Assembly (NCBI RefSeq): GCF_010183535.1
Contig: NC_071333.1
Span: forward strand, 13,452,587-13,516,586
DNA: 64,000 nt
Source: Caenorhabditis remanei
Lineage: Eukaryota > Nematoda > Chromadorea > Rhabditida > Rhabditidae
Direction of reading: 5' to 3'
The notes under the pieces were generated by a model, which ran no database searches, was not told where the DNA came from, and saw only the letters and a program-made list of their open reading frames with translations. Numbering within the stretch: position 1 is the first letter of the stretch; every line of letters starts with the position of its first letter. Positions 1 to 12,161 of this stretch are shown here, one piece after another. The position numbers were made by a program, and so were the translations under genes.

Positions 1-37
1 CCACTGATAGGCCCACTGTTATGATTTTCTGTTTTAG

Positions 38-3000
38 TTCTCCATGAGAGCTCCGGATCATGATCCATGTCATGATCATACTGGTAGACCAGTCCGATGT
101 GTTCCTGAATTCATCAACGCCGCCTTTGGTAAACCAGTGATTGCTAGTGACACCTGTGGAAGCAACGGACCATCCAAGTAAGTCAAGATTCTCCTCTCAA
201 TATATATTTATCTCATCCTCTTTGATTTCTCTATTTTTCCAACTGATTGATCTTCCTTAACATGATTACACTCTCACGTTGTCTATCCTTTGTTTCTTTC
301 GTTTTTTCTCCTTTGCCACAAACCATTCCTCTATCAAAACTCTAATTGGATTCTGTTTTTTCATTTAGATTCCTGGGGGTTTCGTTTTCCAAACAAAAAT
401 TGTTGGCCTAGGCCGTCGTCGTATTAAAAATTGCCTTTTTTGATTAACATTGTAGCGGCAATAGGAAAAAGCATTTCTTTCTTTGAGATTGAAAATTGTG
501 CTACGAGGGAGAAAGAGCAGAAAGATTGTAGTAAAGAAATGTTAGATGCTAGACGTTATTTTTCAGATATTGCATTGTAAAAGAAGGCCCTGATGGAATT
601 ATCCGTGAACAATGTGACACTTGTGATGCTAGAAATCCTTTCTTGTCTCATCCCGCTTCCCTTCTCACCGATCTCAATTCTATTGGTAACATGACATGTT
701 GGGTTTCCACTCCAAGTTTGAGCCCACAAAATGTGTCACTCACCTTGTCACTCGGCAAAAAGTTCGAGCTCACTTACGTCTCAATGCACTTCTGTTCCCG
801 TCTCCCTGACTCCATGGCACTTTACAAGTCGGCTGACTTTGGAAAAACATGGACTCCCTTCCAGTTCTACTCATCGGAGTGTCGTCGCATTTTCGGAAGA
901 GAACCAGATATCTCAATCACAAAGTCCAATGAACAGGAGGCTGTGTGTACCGCTTCTCATATCATGGGACCAGGTGGAAACCGTGTTGCATTCCCATTCC
1001 TTGAGAATAGACCATCTGCTCAAAACTTTGAGAACTCGCCGGTACTTCAGGATTGGGTCACTGCCACTGACATCAAAGTGGTGTTTTCTAGATTGAGTCC
1101 GGATCAGGTAACTAGAATCTGAAAATTGGATACAAAAGTGATATGGGGTATTTAGGCTGAGCTATACGGATTATCCAACGATGTCAATTCTTATGGAAAC
1201 GATACTGACGACGAAGTCAAACAACGTTACTTCTACTCAATGGGAGAACTGGCAGTTGGTGGTCGCTGCAAATGTAATGGTCACGCCAGTCGATGCATCT
1301 TCGACAAAATGGGCCGGGTAAGCACCTTCTTAGTCATCAATACCTTTCTTATTTTTCTTTTCAATTACTTACGCAGAGAGTACACGAACATTCATTTTTC
1401 AGTACACCTGTGACTGCAAACATAATACAGCCGGAACTGAATGTGAAATGTGCAAACCATTCCATTACGATCGTCCATGGGGAAGAGCAACCGCTAACTC
1501 TGCCAACTCCTGTGTTGGTAAGTAAGGGGGTCATGGAATAGTGAAAGTCCGTCTTGACTACTGTTTTCGCGCACTCAGCCGATTAGTTGTTTCTCAAACA
1601 CACACACACACATTGAGAAACAGTCTCGCGCGTTCCATATCTCAATGGATATTAATGCCAATGGCGATCCGTTCCATCTCATTACAAATGTCAACGAGTA
1701 CAATGCGCGAGAAACCACGGGATATCTCAACACTTTTGTGTTAACACTCTACGCTTTCCTTTGAAATTTTCGAAAATTGGGTCGGATCATTTCCAAATAT
1801 GAGGAAACGGATAGAATTTGATTCTACTTGAAATGAGGGAATAAAAGAAGCAAGATAATTAAAGCTGATGATCCTATCAAAAAACAAATGAAAACATAGC
1901 CCCCGTCGCAAGACGACAAAACGCGAATCATAATCAAATAACGATTATAATCATATTCCGTACGGCTTCCCATACCGAAAAGCGGGTCAAAAAGCGCATC
2001 GTCGTGTTGCCGACGCGCGAAGAAAAAAGAATCTAAGTGCCCTCTTGAATCAGTTTCAAAACGTTGCCGACCCTTCTAAGAACCATCCAGAATGCTCCAA
2101 ACCTAATTTGATAAAAACCAAAAAAATCCGGCTCTGTAAATAGAAGGCACGTGAGCTTTCGAATATTTTTGAAACTTCTTGTTCTCTAACTTGTTTTGCT
2201 CGGCTACCTCGTTTGGTATGCACACACAGGTGATGCGTAGGGGGAAGTACATTGTTCCGAACCCCTGTATTAGGCGATATACAAACAACCGTCCAAATAT
2301 AGGGTCCCCCTCTGTCGCCGCCACCTCTCGACAATATATTGGATTAACTATGTATGACGAACGAGGTGTGAAAAGTCGTTGAAAAGATGGCGGTGGAAGT
2401 GTGGAAGTCATCTTCTTCCTTCTGTCGCCCTCCATCACTTTCCTTTGGTTCTGTGATTGTATGATTCGAGAAATAGAAGGAAGTTTAATGGATGTGTGAG
2501 AGGAACATTCCTACGGTAGGCATACATAGACATGTGCTTGCATGAATTACTGCTAGATTAATAGCCAGACGGTTGTAAATAAACTGGGAGAGGGAAACAG
2601 CGAGAAGCGCGCGGGATTATTGAATGATGAATTGAAAATTCCAGCTTGCAACTGCAACCAACACGCAAAGAGATGCCGATTCGACGCTGAGCTCTTCAGA
2701 TTGAGTGGAAACCGGTTAGAAATTTGGGAAATGTGAAGGGCTAAACTTAATTCAGAACATTTCAGATCAGGAGGTGTCTGCTTGAACTGTCGTCATAACA
2801 CTGCAGGAAGAAACTGCCATCTTTGTAAACCAGGATACGTACGGGACACTTCTCTCCCAATGACTCATCGCAAGGCCTGTAAATGTGAGTTTCGGAAACA
2901 TTTCTCTTGACTTGGCCGTCCGAGGCGTTGAAAACCCATTTATCAGTTGAACCCTCACCAGGCGGCTTTTCGTATGTATTCCTGTTTCTGTTCTCCTCAC

Positions 3001-6000
3001 CCAGGGGACCAAAGACACCAGTTGTTCCTTTGGAACTTGTGCCCTCGTCTGGTCTAGTTGAAAATCTTACATAATGCCATATAAAAAACCAGGGGTGAAA
3101 GATTTGTACAAGTGGCCCCGTGTCAAGAACCTTTATCTCGGCGGGCGGTCGGACATGCTCATGATGCGACTAATTTCCGAGAGTAAAAGAAGGACGGGGG
3201 GCCCAATTTAAGCACCCTTCTCAAGCACCGATGTTACGTAATTGAAACACATCTCTTCTGGTGGTTTTCCCCCCGTGTGCTCTCGAGTGACCACGTCCGA
3301 TTGTATAGCACTTTGCTTCCGTTGATTTTCTTGTTTCCTTCTTCTTCTTCTTCCAATTGTTTCTTCTTCATAGCCCATCCTTCAAAACTTCTAGAAGCCA
3401 GGAAAGGAGGGATGTAGGGGGGAAATCGAATTTCGGAGTGTTTGTTGCCGAAATTGGAATTGAGTGAGAAGAAAAAGAGAGAGTGGACAAAAGGACGAAA
3501 GTGACCACACCGCTGGTTACTTTGTAGTTTTCCTTCTTGATTAAATTTGGGGCAAAAAGAGGGACAATATTGAGAAGAGGTCGAAAAAAGTGCTGGCTTG
3601 ACCAGGAGGTATAAAACGAAGTCTCCGGGGATTGGGTTTTTTCTGAAGACACGATTTTCTGGAGGTTGAGTGAAAAACTAGGGACTTGGATACTGTAGCC
3701 AATTGTTGATTCTTGAATAAATTCTGAAAGAGAAGAAAACATTTCCTCATCATAATATCCTGTTGTTTTGTGGCTCTTGAGCGCGAAAATAGGTTCAAAA
3801 ATAAATCTAGAGGCTTTTCTTCATTTCCGAAAGATCTAGATTAGCCATTTTTTGTTCTGCGGCGTGCGGATGTGTATAAATTAATGGCGCTTTTTTTTCG
3901 AACCCTTTTCTTTTCCATCAGCAAATCGACTGAATAAAAAACATAAAATTATCACCACATCCATCTGCGGACTTTCCGCTTCGATACCTTCTGTTCAGGC
4001 AAGCTTAATGTGCTATTAGCCAAAACAAATACAAAAGACATGGGAAACAAGAAGGAAGCGCACAGGTCCCCCGTGATGACACCCGGGAAGGGGGGATCGT
4101 CTCCTTTTTTGTCCTTGGATGGTCACCGACGCGAATAGAATAGAAAAAAGACGACGATTGCATAATACGCACATCATCGCTCACCTAATAATGCCTCAAT
4201 TTCTCACCTCAGCCGCAATTACCAACAAACACTTTGCTTTTCCGAGAAAAAAAAAACGTGAGGGAGGAAGTATAGTACAAAATGGAAGATCTAATTTGGT
4301 GGCCTTCTTCTGATGTAAAGAACTAAACCACAACTCAGTTATCACGATCAAATACACTTGTCGGATGTTAAATTACCGTAGGCGCTGGTTCTTTCCATTC
4401 CACACCAGTTGCTCCACAACAACTTGTGATGCTCAACAGAGCAGCACACATTTATCAAAAAGCGTTGGAGTCTTCCCCGACAAATTGCTGTTCGGTGAGG
4501 TGTCTCTTTCGAATGAAATCGCATTGCATTCTACCTCTCTTCCCATTTGTTTGATAAGATTTATTGAGCTTATTGGATGGGAAGATGAAAATGAAAAAGA
4601 AGAAGATAAGAAGAGAAAGGGGGATACGTGTTGCAACACCGATGCGTGTATGTCACCGAACAATGTTGCCTCAATGATTGGCTCGTTTTTAATTGGTGGA
4701 GCAACAAATTGAGATTTATTGAAACATTGGATGGGGGATGGATTGGATATTGGCAATGAGCCACTAAACCCAGATTTATTTTAGAGTTTGTGGGAAGTAA
4801 GGGACTATTGTAAAACTTTTATGGGGAAGGATATAAATTTCTGTTACTCAACATATTACCCGCCAGGGATAGGTTTCATTATGTTTTAAGAAATGTTTGA
4901 AACATAATTCTCTCAATTTCAGCATGCGGCTGCCATCCTGTTGGATCTCTCGGCAAGAGTTGCAACCAATCGTCCGGACAATGTGTCTGCAAACCTGGAG
5001 TCACTGGAACCACCTGTAACCGTTGTGCTAAAGGATACCAACAAAGCCGTTCTACCGTCACACCATGTATCAGTAAGTAATGAGCACTGCAAACATGAAA
5101 CTCTTCGGGGATTCCGAATTAGCATAATAACCTTTTGTTGATTTAAAGTGGGTAATATGAGAGGTGCCTTTTCAATGACACCTCTCCTTTCTCAAGGGAA
5201 ATGAGTTGGAACACCCAAACATCTCAGAATCAAATTACATATGACATTTGTGAACCTTTTCAGAAATTCCGACGAAAGCAGATTTCATTGGATCATCGAA
5301 TTCGGAGGAGCAAGGTAAGCAAATAGACGTATAGTTAGCCCTGAACATAATGTCCTTGGTTCGTCTAACTATAAGCAAATATTTGGATTTTCACAATGAA
5401 AAAAAAAACGCATGTTATTTCAGACCAGTGTTCGAAATGCCGAATTGTTCCAAAGAGACTCAACCAGAAGAAATTCTGCAAACGGGATCATGGTAAGACA
5501 CTCCACAATATAATTTTACAATTTTTTTTCAAATTTCAGCTGTTCAAATGGTTGTGGTCAGTCGCGAGATGGTTGATGGATGGGCCAAGTACAAGATTGT
5601 GGTTGAGTCTGTATTCAAACGAGGAACTGAAAATCTTCAACGCGGAGAAACATCTCTCTGGATCTCTCCACAAGGTGTCATTTGCAAGTGTCCGAAGCTC
5701 CGCGTCGGACGTCGTTATCTTCTCCTTGGTGAGTCCATTACACAACCCATCCCATTCTGTTTAAATTGTCTTTCGTCGAATGGGGTGTCTGTTTTGTTTT
5801 GTCCGAGAAAAGAACAAGGAGGAGGAAAGAAAAGGCAAAACGATAGTTAGTGCCCAATGATAAATGCGTCCAAAAATGCTAATTAAGCGGTGGCGGACAC
5901 ATTGAGAGGAAAAGGGGGGAGAAGTGTGAAATGTGACAGGATGGATTAGGCGTGGAACAATAGACACAAGGGCCTGCTAATCTGATAGCTGATTATTCCA

Positions 6001-6232
6001 ATCATTTCAGGAAAGAATGATTCGGATCACGAACGTGATGGGCTGATGGTCAATCCTCAGACAGTTTTGGTCGAATGGGAAGACGATATTATGGATAAGG
6101 TGAGAAAGAGGGGTTATAATATAAATAGGAGCATCTAATAGACAAGTAGAAACAAAATCTTTTCAGGTCCTCCGCTTCTCCAAGAAGGACAAACTTGGAC
6201 AGTGCCCAGAGATTACTTCACACCGATACTAA
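38..6232 (+). CDS. unc-6: UNC-6 netrin, axon and cell guidance ligand (5' partial)
   Basis: Secreted laminin-related guidance cue, the ligand of the DCC-type receptor UNC-40 and of UNC-5. Exons: 38-177, 567-1107, 1156-1317, 1403-1517, 2645-2714, 2766-2884, 4923-5072, 5264-5314, 5424-5492, 5540-5728, 6011-6099, 6167-6232. These give 586 residues in frame. From memory C. elegans UNC-6 is about 612 residues, so the missing start should be about 26 residues, the size of one exon carrying the signal peptide. Domain order: laminin N-terminal domain VI, three cysteine-rich laminin EGF-like repeats (starting [21 protein letters not shown] and SCGCHPVGS), then a basic C345C/NTR module ([11 protein letters not shown] to ITSHRY). 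Two introns (1518-2644 and 2885-4922) are long and contain no other gene that I see. The protein is nearly the C. elegans one but has substitutions near the start of domain VI. Confidence 0.97.
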
Positions 6233-6746
6233 ATTTGCTATTTCTACCCGTTGGATCATTTACTTTGAAAATTTTGTCATCTTACACTTCCGTTTTATTT
6301 TATTTATGCAACCCCTCAATGTTTTTGAAAATCTCTGAATCCGTGTGACCCTGATCCAATCTAGTTTCCTTCCTCTGTTTTATGTTAACAGCCATATCAA
6401 GCTGTTTTCTTTTCATAGACATTCTCTCCGACTGGGTACTGTAGCAGTACCTCCATTTTGCTTTAAACTAATAATCCCCCATTTTCACGCATGACGATTC
6501 CCTCTGTGGTGCATTCTCTTCTTGTTCTTTTATTTTTATTTTCTAATTCCAGTTCAATTCTCATCCTTGTAACTCTCATTTATTGGTTGTGAAGTCTATT
6601 ATTTCTACCTTATTTTTCTTGTCCTTGACACTTTCCAGTTCAATTCTACTTTTTCTTTTTGAAAAAAAATACAACTGAACCACTAATTTTCTGACACTGT
6701 GTCATTCTCTCCATGTTTTTATTTACAGTAAACCTGTCAGTACAAG

Positions 6747-6752
6747 AATAAA
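6747..6752 (+). promoter_or_regulatory. Candidate unc-6 polyadenylation signal
   Basis: AATAAA lies about 515 nt after the unc-6 stop codon. It is the first canonical signal I see downstream. An ATTAAA-like site near 6946 is an alternative. Confidence 0.45.
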
Positions 6753-7542
6753 GTCTCCAGATCAACAGAATCTTCGTTTGAAACAAAAGAACACGAGACC
6801 AGAGGCAATGGATATCTTGGCAACAGGTGCAAGTCGAGTGGCTCGTAAAACTCTTCACATTTGCATAATATAACACATGCATTCCAGCCTCTAATCTCTC
6901 TTATTCACAATTTGAAACCATCACCACCTGATACTGTTTACTCATTAAAGCGTGCAAAATTATAAGCATTTACGACTCTCAGCTGCACGATTTCCTGCTG
7001 ATTTCAAATAGAGCAATATTCTGGTAGGATTTGCACTTTTGTTTTTTCTCATTACCTAAAAAGTGAGTGTATCGGTTAAAAAACTGGCGGTGCCAGTCAC
7101 TGGCGCCCACCCTGGAGAAACAATTCAATTTACTTTGATAAATTTTCCGAGTGCACACAAATACATTCTTGTTTTTTTACGATTGGTCTGACAACGGGTG
7201 GATGTAGTTGTGGTGCCCAGTTCACACAAAGTATTCCCGGTTGAATTGCGACGGTTCGACCAAAATGACAAATGTGCCTCAAGTCACTGAACGACGTGTC
7301 AGCGAGCAAAAAAGAAAAGAATTATGCACGGGGGGTCTTCAGTTTTTCCCCTTCAAACTCTTGCGTTCACCACCACACTACTTCTATGTGATGCATATAG
7401 GAAATGAGTCTCTAGGGATTCGAACGAAAAAAGTTGAATTTTTTTCAACTTGGAAAAAGTTCAAGATGTAAGGGAATATAATGAACGCTTATTACTAAAA
7501 AGTTTTATTAAAACTGAAAATCAAATCATAGAAACTAAACGT
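6753..7542. other. Intergenic stretch between unc-6 and the small secreted-protein gene
   Basis: AT-rich sequence with open frames of 121 codons at most on the plus strand (7450-7815, which overlaps the real minus-strand exon). I found no domain or convincing splice structure on the plus strand. It should hold the 3' ends of the two convergent genes. Confidence 0.5.
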
Positions 7543-8134
7543 TCAAGAATGATAATGCTGTTCAGGGTTTCTCGATGGAGCTCCTCTGGTTTGTTTCCTG
7601 GCAGTATTCGTTTCGAAGCAGATGTCAAATTCAAGGAAGAACTCTGGACGATTGTCAGCAATGTACTTGTACATGAAGTACACACACCGTTCTGTATCAC
7701 ATTTTCTTATTTCTGGTCCTATTTCCTGAGCATCATATTTTGGAAGGTATTTGTCAACACAATGGGCAGCCCAATCTCGAACAAATTGCGCCTGAAAAAA
7801 GTGAAGATAGAATGAAGTTGTTTATGACAACCTAATTCAACCGTACAGTTAATTTTTTCAGTTTTTGTTTTTAATTAAATGATACGAATTGATCAAAAAT
7901 CTTTTGAAAGGAATTTCGACCGAACAATTTCTGATAAGAACTGTCTCACGTGATCGTTAGGAACCATACATTCGAAAAGTTTCAAATTGGAACAATATAA
8001 TTCTAGAAACAAAAACGGATAAATATACTCACATGTCGGTAATCATCATACAATGCTGGATGGCAGTACGCAGCGACTAGTGAGAATATGACAATTTGTA
8101 GAAAATACATCCTCACATTACCTGTAACGGTCAT
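7543..8134 (-). CDS. Small secreted four-cysteine protein, two exons
   Basis: Exon 1 is 8134-8033 and exon 2 is 7791-7543. They join in phase 0 to give 116 residues (108 if the second ATG at 8110 is used). The donor is GTGAGT and the acceptor TTTTTTCAG. The first 24 residues look like a signal peptide (hydrophobic FLQIVIFSLVAAYC core), with cleavage likely near AAYC/HP. The mature part is about 90 residues, acidic-aromatic, with four cysteines spaced C-x19-C-x4-C-x21-C, then a basic, histidine-containing tail ending QHYHS. I do not recognise the family. Size, signal peptide and cysteines suggest a secreted or extracellular factor, but no function can be assigned. It is transcribed away from the transporter gene. 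Splice signals and a fully open frame across both exons argue that it is real. Confidence 0.78.
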
Positions 8135-8808
8135 CTTTTGTTCGAAAGTAACAACACACGAAAACGTAATTAAATCTCGAAACGAAATCGAAAAGAGAGA
8201 AAAGTAACCCGGGTATAGACTGAGTGAAATCAATCACTCGCAAGAGAACGACAAAAAGTGACAGCTGAACGGTTTACGGCATGCCAACCCAAGATTTCAG
8301 ATGTCAAAATGAAAAGAAGGCGGACAACAAGAAAGCAGAGAAGAAAGTTGTCTTGCTTTTCTAGACGTCAAAAAGGACAGGTGGGTAATTATCTCAAGAA
8401 AAATCTAATATGTACCATCAAAAAAGCGAGTCGGCAGCCAAAGGGAACCGAGCGCTGTTTTTGTTTTGTGTCGTTTGGGAACTGAAAAACAAAAAAAAGC
8501 AGAAAAAAGAACATAACGTGTTTCTCACTTTCAGGTATTTAACTTAACTTACTACGAAAACATAAACTTTTTTGAAAATTATGTGGCTGGACAAGGAAGA
8601 CCAAACAGTCTGTATGGCATCTTAATGGGGTTTTGTTACACACCGCTTCGGTAGAAAACGAAACATTATTTCTCTTTCTCTTTTCTTTTTTTTAATCACA
8701 TTTTTGGTATCTCAGTTGTCTTCTCGAATGAATTCTTCGAATTGTGTGATGATCTCTGAGAACTTTGAAGTATAATATTATTTTGGTTTCTCCATGATTT
8801 CATTTCAG
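8135..8808. promoter_or_regulatory. Shared upstream region of two divergent genes
   Basis: About 0.7 kb separates the small secreted-protein gene (minus) from the transporter (plus). A likely trans-splice acceptor, CATTTCAG, ends at 8808. No canonical TATA box was identified. The lysine- and arginine-rich open frame at 8258-8485 has no recognisable features and is probably fortuitous. Confidence 0.45.
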
Positions 8809-8931
8809 TTTTGTGTTGGTATGGACTCTGAATCATCACTGCTTCTGCTTCTTTTTCTATTTCCGAATGTTTTCAGCTTCCGAAATAATGATATCAAAAA
8901 GAAAAACAATGAAGGTATTGTCTATCGAGAG

Positions 8932-11107
8932 ATGATTCATTTATTGAAAACTCTGGAAAAGTACCGCCTCAACTATAACGCCAGGAAGTTTTCTTCTTGG
9001 TTTCTTTCGCTAGAAACAACATGCTGAATTATCATGAACTACGGATGCTAATTATATTTCAAGTGGCCATGGTATTCATGGTCCAGAATGTATTTCAAAT
9101 CTATTCAACATTTGGACAACAACTGAAAGATACAGATGACTATGTTAAAGAAGCTCTCAATCAACCAAGAACCACATTCTATCGTTTTGTGAGTTAGTCT
9201 ATCAAATGTGCAATTATTATCTAGTATTACAGAACAAAAACTCTAGTTTTTACTCAACCCACGCTCAATGGCTCACTGATGGTGATGAGACTGATGTCTT
9301 CTGGTGGGAAAATGTGATAGCTATCCAGCAAGTTGGTATATTCGTGGGGTCTATAATGTTTGGCTACATCTCTGACCATGTCGGAAGAAAAACTGTTTGC
9401 CAGTACAGCTTACTTGTTTCATCTATTATTTTACTGATCGAGGGATTTCAATCATCTACAATTGTGATTTCGATATGTCGATTCATCATTGGAACTCAAA
9501 CCGGTGCCATTATTGTTGTTTCCTGGAGTCTCACCACTGAACTGATCTCACCAAGAACAAGATTTCTGGCTAGAGCATTCGCTAATTGGGTTTTTAATTT
9601 ATTCAGATCAACTCTCTATACAAAATACTATTTTCAGCCAACTGGAAAGTTTTTACTTGCTCTTATTTGCTTTTTCTCTCGGAACTGGAGAATTTCCCTC
9701 CATGTTTGTGCTGGATTCACTCTTCTGGGTGCATTGTTGTATGTATTCTTTGTGCCTGAAAGTCCAACTTATCTTCAGTGTCATGTATGACCAATTTATG
9801 AAATAGATCTGTAAGCTACCATAATTTTCAGGGTCAACGAGAAAAAGCTCAAAATATTGTTGCTGATGTATTTGAGAAATCAGATGGCAAATGTGTTATA
9901 ACACTTCCAAATGGAATTCGATCGAAACCACTCACTTTAAAACAGATTTGGAGGAAAGAAAAATACAGAAATGTTATCATTTTATTTGGAGCAATTTGGA
10001 TAATGACTAATTTCACAGCTACCATGCTCGACTTTTCAGAAGTTATCATTTTCAAGAATAACTTGATATACAGTCAGATGTTGTTAGCAGGAGTGCCAGC
10101 GTTGTGTAAAATTGTTGGTGTTTCTTCAAAATCTTGCATAATTAATTGTTTTCTAGCTCCTTGGTCTTATCGAAATATACCTGGGAATCATAAGTAGACG
10201 TAATCTTCATCTGGTTTCACTTTTCATCAACGCAGTGTCAATGTGTGCATCTGGCCTGTTGATAGTGTTCAATCTTCAAAAAAGTTACCCGACACTCTAC
10301 GTAATAGTGTTTCTAATCGGTTACTCTTCCATAGAATTCATCTGGGATGCTTGTTATTTGTAAGTCAAAAAACAAAAAAAAAGAACTGAAGAGAGTGGGA
10401 TTCGAACCCACGCCCCCGAAGGGACTGGTGCCTTAAACCAGCGCCTTGGACCGCTCGGCCATCTCTCCACATGAGTGTGTAGAAACAAAGTGTAGTAAAG
10501 TCAACACGCATGGGAGCGAAACACAGGAATGTTGCAAATTGTTGTGGGGAGAGCGTGTGCACTTATCTTTTTATTTAGATTCTTTGCTACTCTATATTTT
10601 ATTTGTAGATGTGTCGTGGAGCAAGTTCCAACAGAAGTGAGAGGAACAATCAGTGGAGCATGTTCTTTTCTGTCGAGACTGTCCGGAATAGTTGCATCTA
10701 AAATGGTTTGTTTAGAGTAATAATAAAAATCAAAATAATTATCGCAACCTTTTTTTGCAGACGATTGTGAAACGACACTGGGAACCTGCTCCACTGTTCA
10801 TTGCGTTTGGAACAGCTATAATACATTTCTTGATTGCGTTCTTCTTTTTGAATGAGAGCAAAGACGCAAATCTCGGAGAGGTGGAGAAAACCTATATTGC
10901 ATTATTTTCGAATTTTGATTTCAGATTGGCTTCACACTGCGTCGGATTTCACAGAAAGTTTCCCAGAAAATCAACCAAATTCGAAACATGACAAAAAAAG
11001 AGAAACGACCGTCTGAAGTTATCATTCCCCCAATTGTGGTTATTGATAGATCAGACCCAAATAATCCTGTGTTGGATCCAGTTCAACAAGAAATAGGAAA
11101 AAATTGA
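8932..11107 (+). CDS. SLC22-like major facilitator transporter
   Basis: Twelve-helix plasma-membrane carrier related to organic cation/anion transporters; the substrate cannot be inferred. Exons: 8932-8960, 9014-9188, 9233-9589, 9638-9784, 9832-10113, 10157-10359, 10609-10705, 10761-10880, 10925-11107. These give 530 residues, a normal family length. Support: the MFS loop 2-3 signature GYISDHVGRK, the family-type PESPTYLQC after the sixth helix, EQVPTEVRGT in the later loop, and a charged cytoplasmic tail. The start is uncertain. An in-frame ATG at 8821 would add 37 residues, but that stretch contains a pyrimidine tract ending TTTTCAG that looks like an intron, so I prefer 8932. The extracellular loop after helix 1 is short for SLC22. 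Intron 6 (10360-10608) contains a tRNA on the other strand. Exon 7 has a second in-frame acceptor at 10578. Confidence 0.87.
10387..10468 (-). tRNA. tRNA-Leu (anticodon AAG)
   Basis: Read on the minus strand, the sequence folds as a class II tRNA of 82 nt before CCA. The acceptor stem is GGAGAGA/TCTCTTC with one G-T pair, with an A discriminator base. The anticodon stem is CTGGT/ACCAG around the loop TTAAGGC (anticodon AAG, leucine). There is a long variable arm (CCCTTCGGGGG region) and a perfect T arm GTGGG-TTCGAAT-CCCAC. Both internal promoter boxes are intact. It sits inside intron 6 of the transporter gene, on the opposite strand. Confidence 0.96.
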
Positions 11108-11475
11108 ATAAATATAGAATACTCATTATGTTGCCTTTAAAGTCGTCCATTAATAAATTTGTTTCGAAATTATTTGAATTTTTGCTCCTTATTGATTTCA
11201 CTATGATTCATGCTCTTATCAGATTGTAGAGTCGTTGTCCCATCTTATAAATGTTTATTTTCACAGGAGTCACATTGCTCAGTCTAAACTGAAATCATTA
11301 TAAAAAGGCTAGAGCGTCCACACATTTTTCCTTTCGTTCTTTTCTGTCCGTCTCCCACTCTGTCATTCATTTCTTTTACTCTCATCGTCAAAGTCTCCTG
11401 TATTCAGCGCTATGTCATTGCGTTCACATTTTTAGTCCATTCTTTCATTTATTCGTTCGATTTCTTATTTTTCAG
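11108..11475. promoter_or_regulatory. Transporter 3' end and promoter/outron of the small membrane protein gene
   Basis: An AATAAA-type signal overlaps the transporter stop region (GAATAAATATAG just after 11107), so that 3' UTR may be very short. A TATAAAAAGG element near 11299 could be a TATA box for the next gene. TTATTTTTCAG, ending at 11475, is a good trans-splice acceptor 18 nt before its ATG. Confidence 0.5.
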
Positions 11476-11493
11476 TTAATCAACTTCTGAATA

Positions 11494-11744
11494 ATGCCCA
11501 GCAAAAACTGCGCAAAAAATCTACATGCCTGCCAATGGGAGAGAGATGTTAGTTTATTATGAAATGTGTATAACTATTCGCATTATTGCAGATAGCCTTG
11601 GTCTTTCTTCTCTTGATAGTGCTTTTCAACATCGGACAGGTGGTGTACGCGTATCGTGCAAAATTTCTAAGAATTGTTCGCCGTGAGGTGAATAATCGTA
11701 TTCCAGAGGACGATGAGGACCCAATCCTTGGAATCAGAGACTAA
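11494..11744 (+). CDS. 68-residue single-pass membrane protein, two exons
   Basis: Exons 11494-11547 and 11592-11744 join in phase 0 across a 44-nt intron (donor GTTAGT, acceptor TATTGCAG). The product has a short N-terminus with two cysteines (MPSKNCAKNLHACQWERD). One hydrophobic helix follows at about residues 19-41 (IALVFLLLIVLFNIGQVVYAY), then a basic stretch KFLRIVRREV, and an acidic tail ending in DDEDPILGIRD. With no signal peptide before the helix and basic residues after it, an N-out/C-in orientation is likely. I do not recognise the family. A third exon lies wholly in the 3' UTR: intron 11753-11957 starts 8 nt after the stop codon. Splice sites, an upstream trans-splice acceptor and a downstream AATAAA support a real gene. 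Confidence 0.78.
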
Positions 11745-11752
11745 TTTTACTG

Positions 11753-11957
11753 GTGAGTCATTATTTTTTAAGAAAATGCTTCTACAATCCAAGTGCACAA
11801 AAAGCGGAGCAAAATTTCAATTATTCGAGCGTTCAAAAAATGATTTATATAGCTAGAAAGGCGTTTACACAAATATGCAGCTCAAAAGTAGATATTATCA
11901 ACTTTTCGTAGTATTATTAGAGTAGATACCTAAGAACTTAAAATCTGAATATTTCAG
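11753..11957 (+). other. Intron in the 3' UTR of the 68-residue membrane protein gene
   Basis: CTG|GTGAGT lies 8 nt after the stop codon and ATATTTCAG|ATCC closes the intron at 11957. Because the stop is so close to the exon junction, the message should not be a target of nonsense-mediated decay. Confidence 0.65.
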
Positions 11958-12105
11958 ATCCATCGAATCGTCAAACTTACCACGTCATACGGTTCCCGAA
12001 AGAAACTTTGTCCACAACCACGCTAAATGTTATTTCTTATTCTACAAGCATACTTTATCTGCTTTTCCTCTTTTCAAATCAACAAAACACTGATCATGAT
12101 GACGT

Positions 12106-12111
12106 AATAAA
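12106..12111 (+). promoter_or_regulatory. Polyadenylation signal of the 68-residue protein gene
   Basis: AATAAA, followed by a second overlapping copy, lies about 150 nt into the last noncoding exon. Confidence 0.6.
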
Positions 12112-12161
12112 TAAAAACTGATAATTTTCAAAGTTCAATGCCACCTTGGAAACAGAGAGTA

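Noticed and set aside
8821..8931. Extended N-terminus of the transporter beginning MDSESSLLLLLFLF
   Set aside because: In frame and just after a trans-splice-type acceptor, but the leucine run is encoded by a pyrimidine tract ending TTTTCAG with a GTATGG donor-like site at its start. It looks more like an intron than coding sequence.
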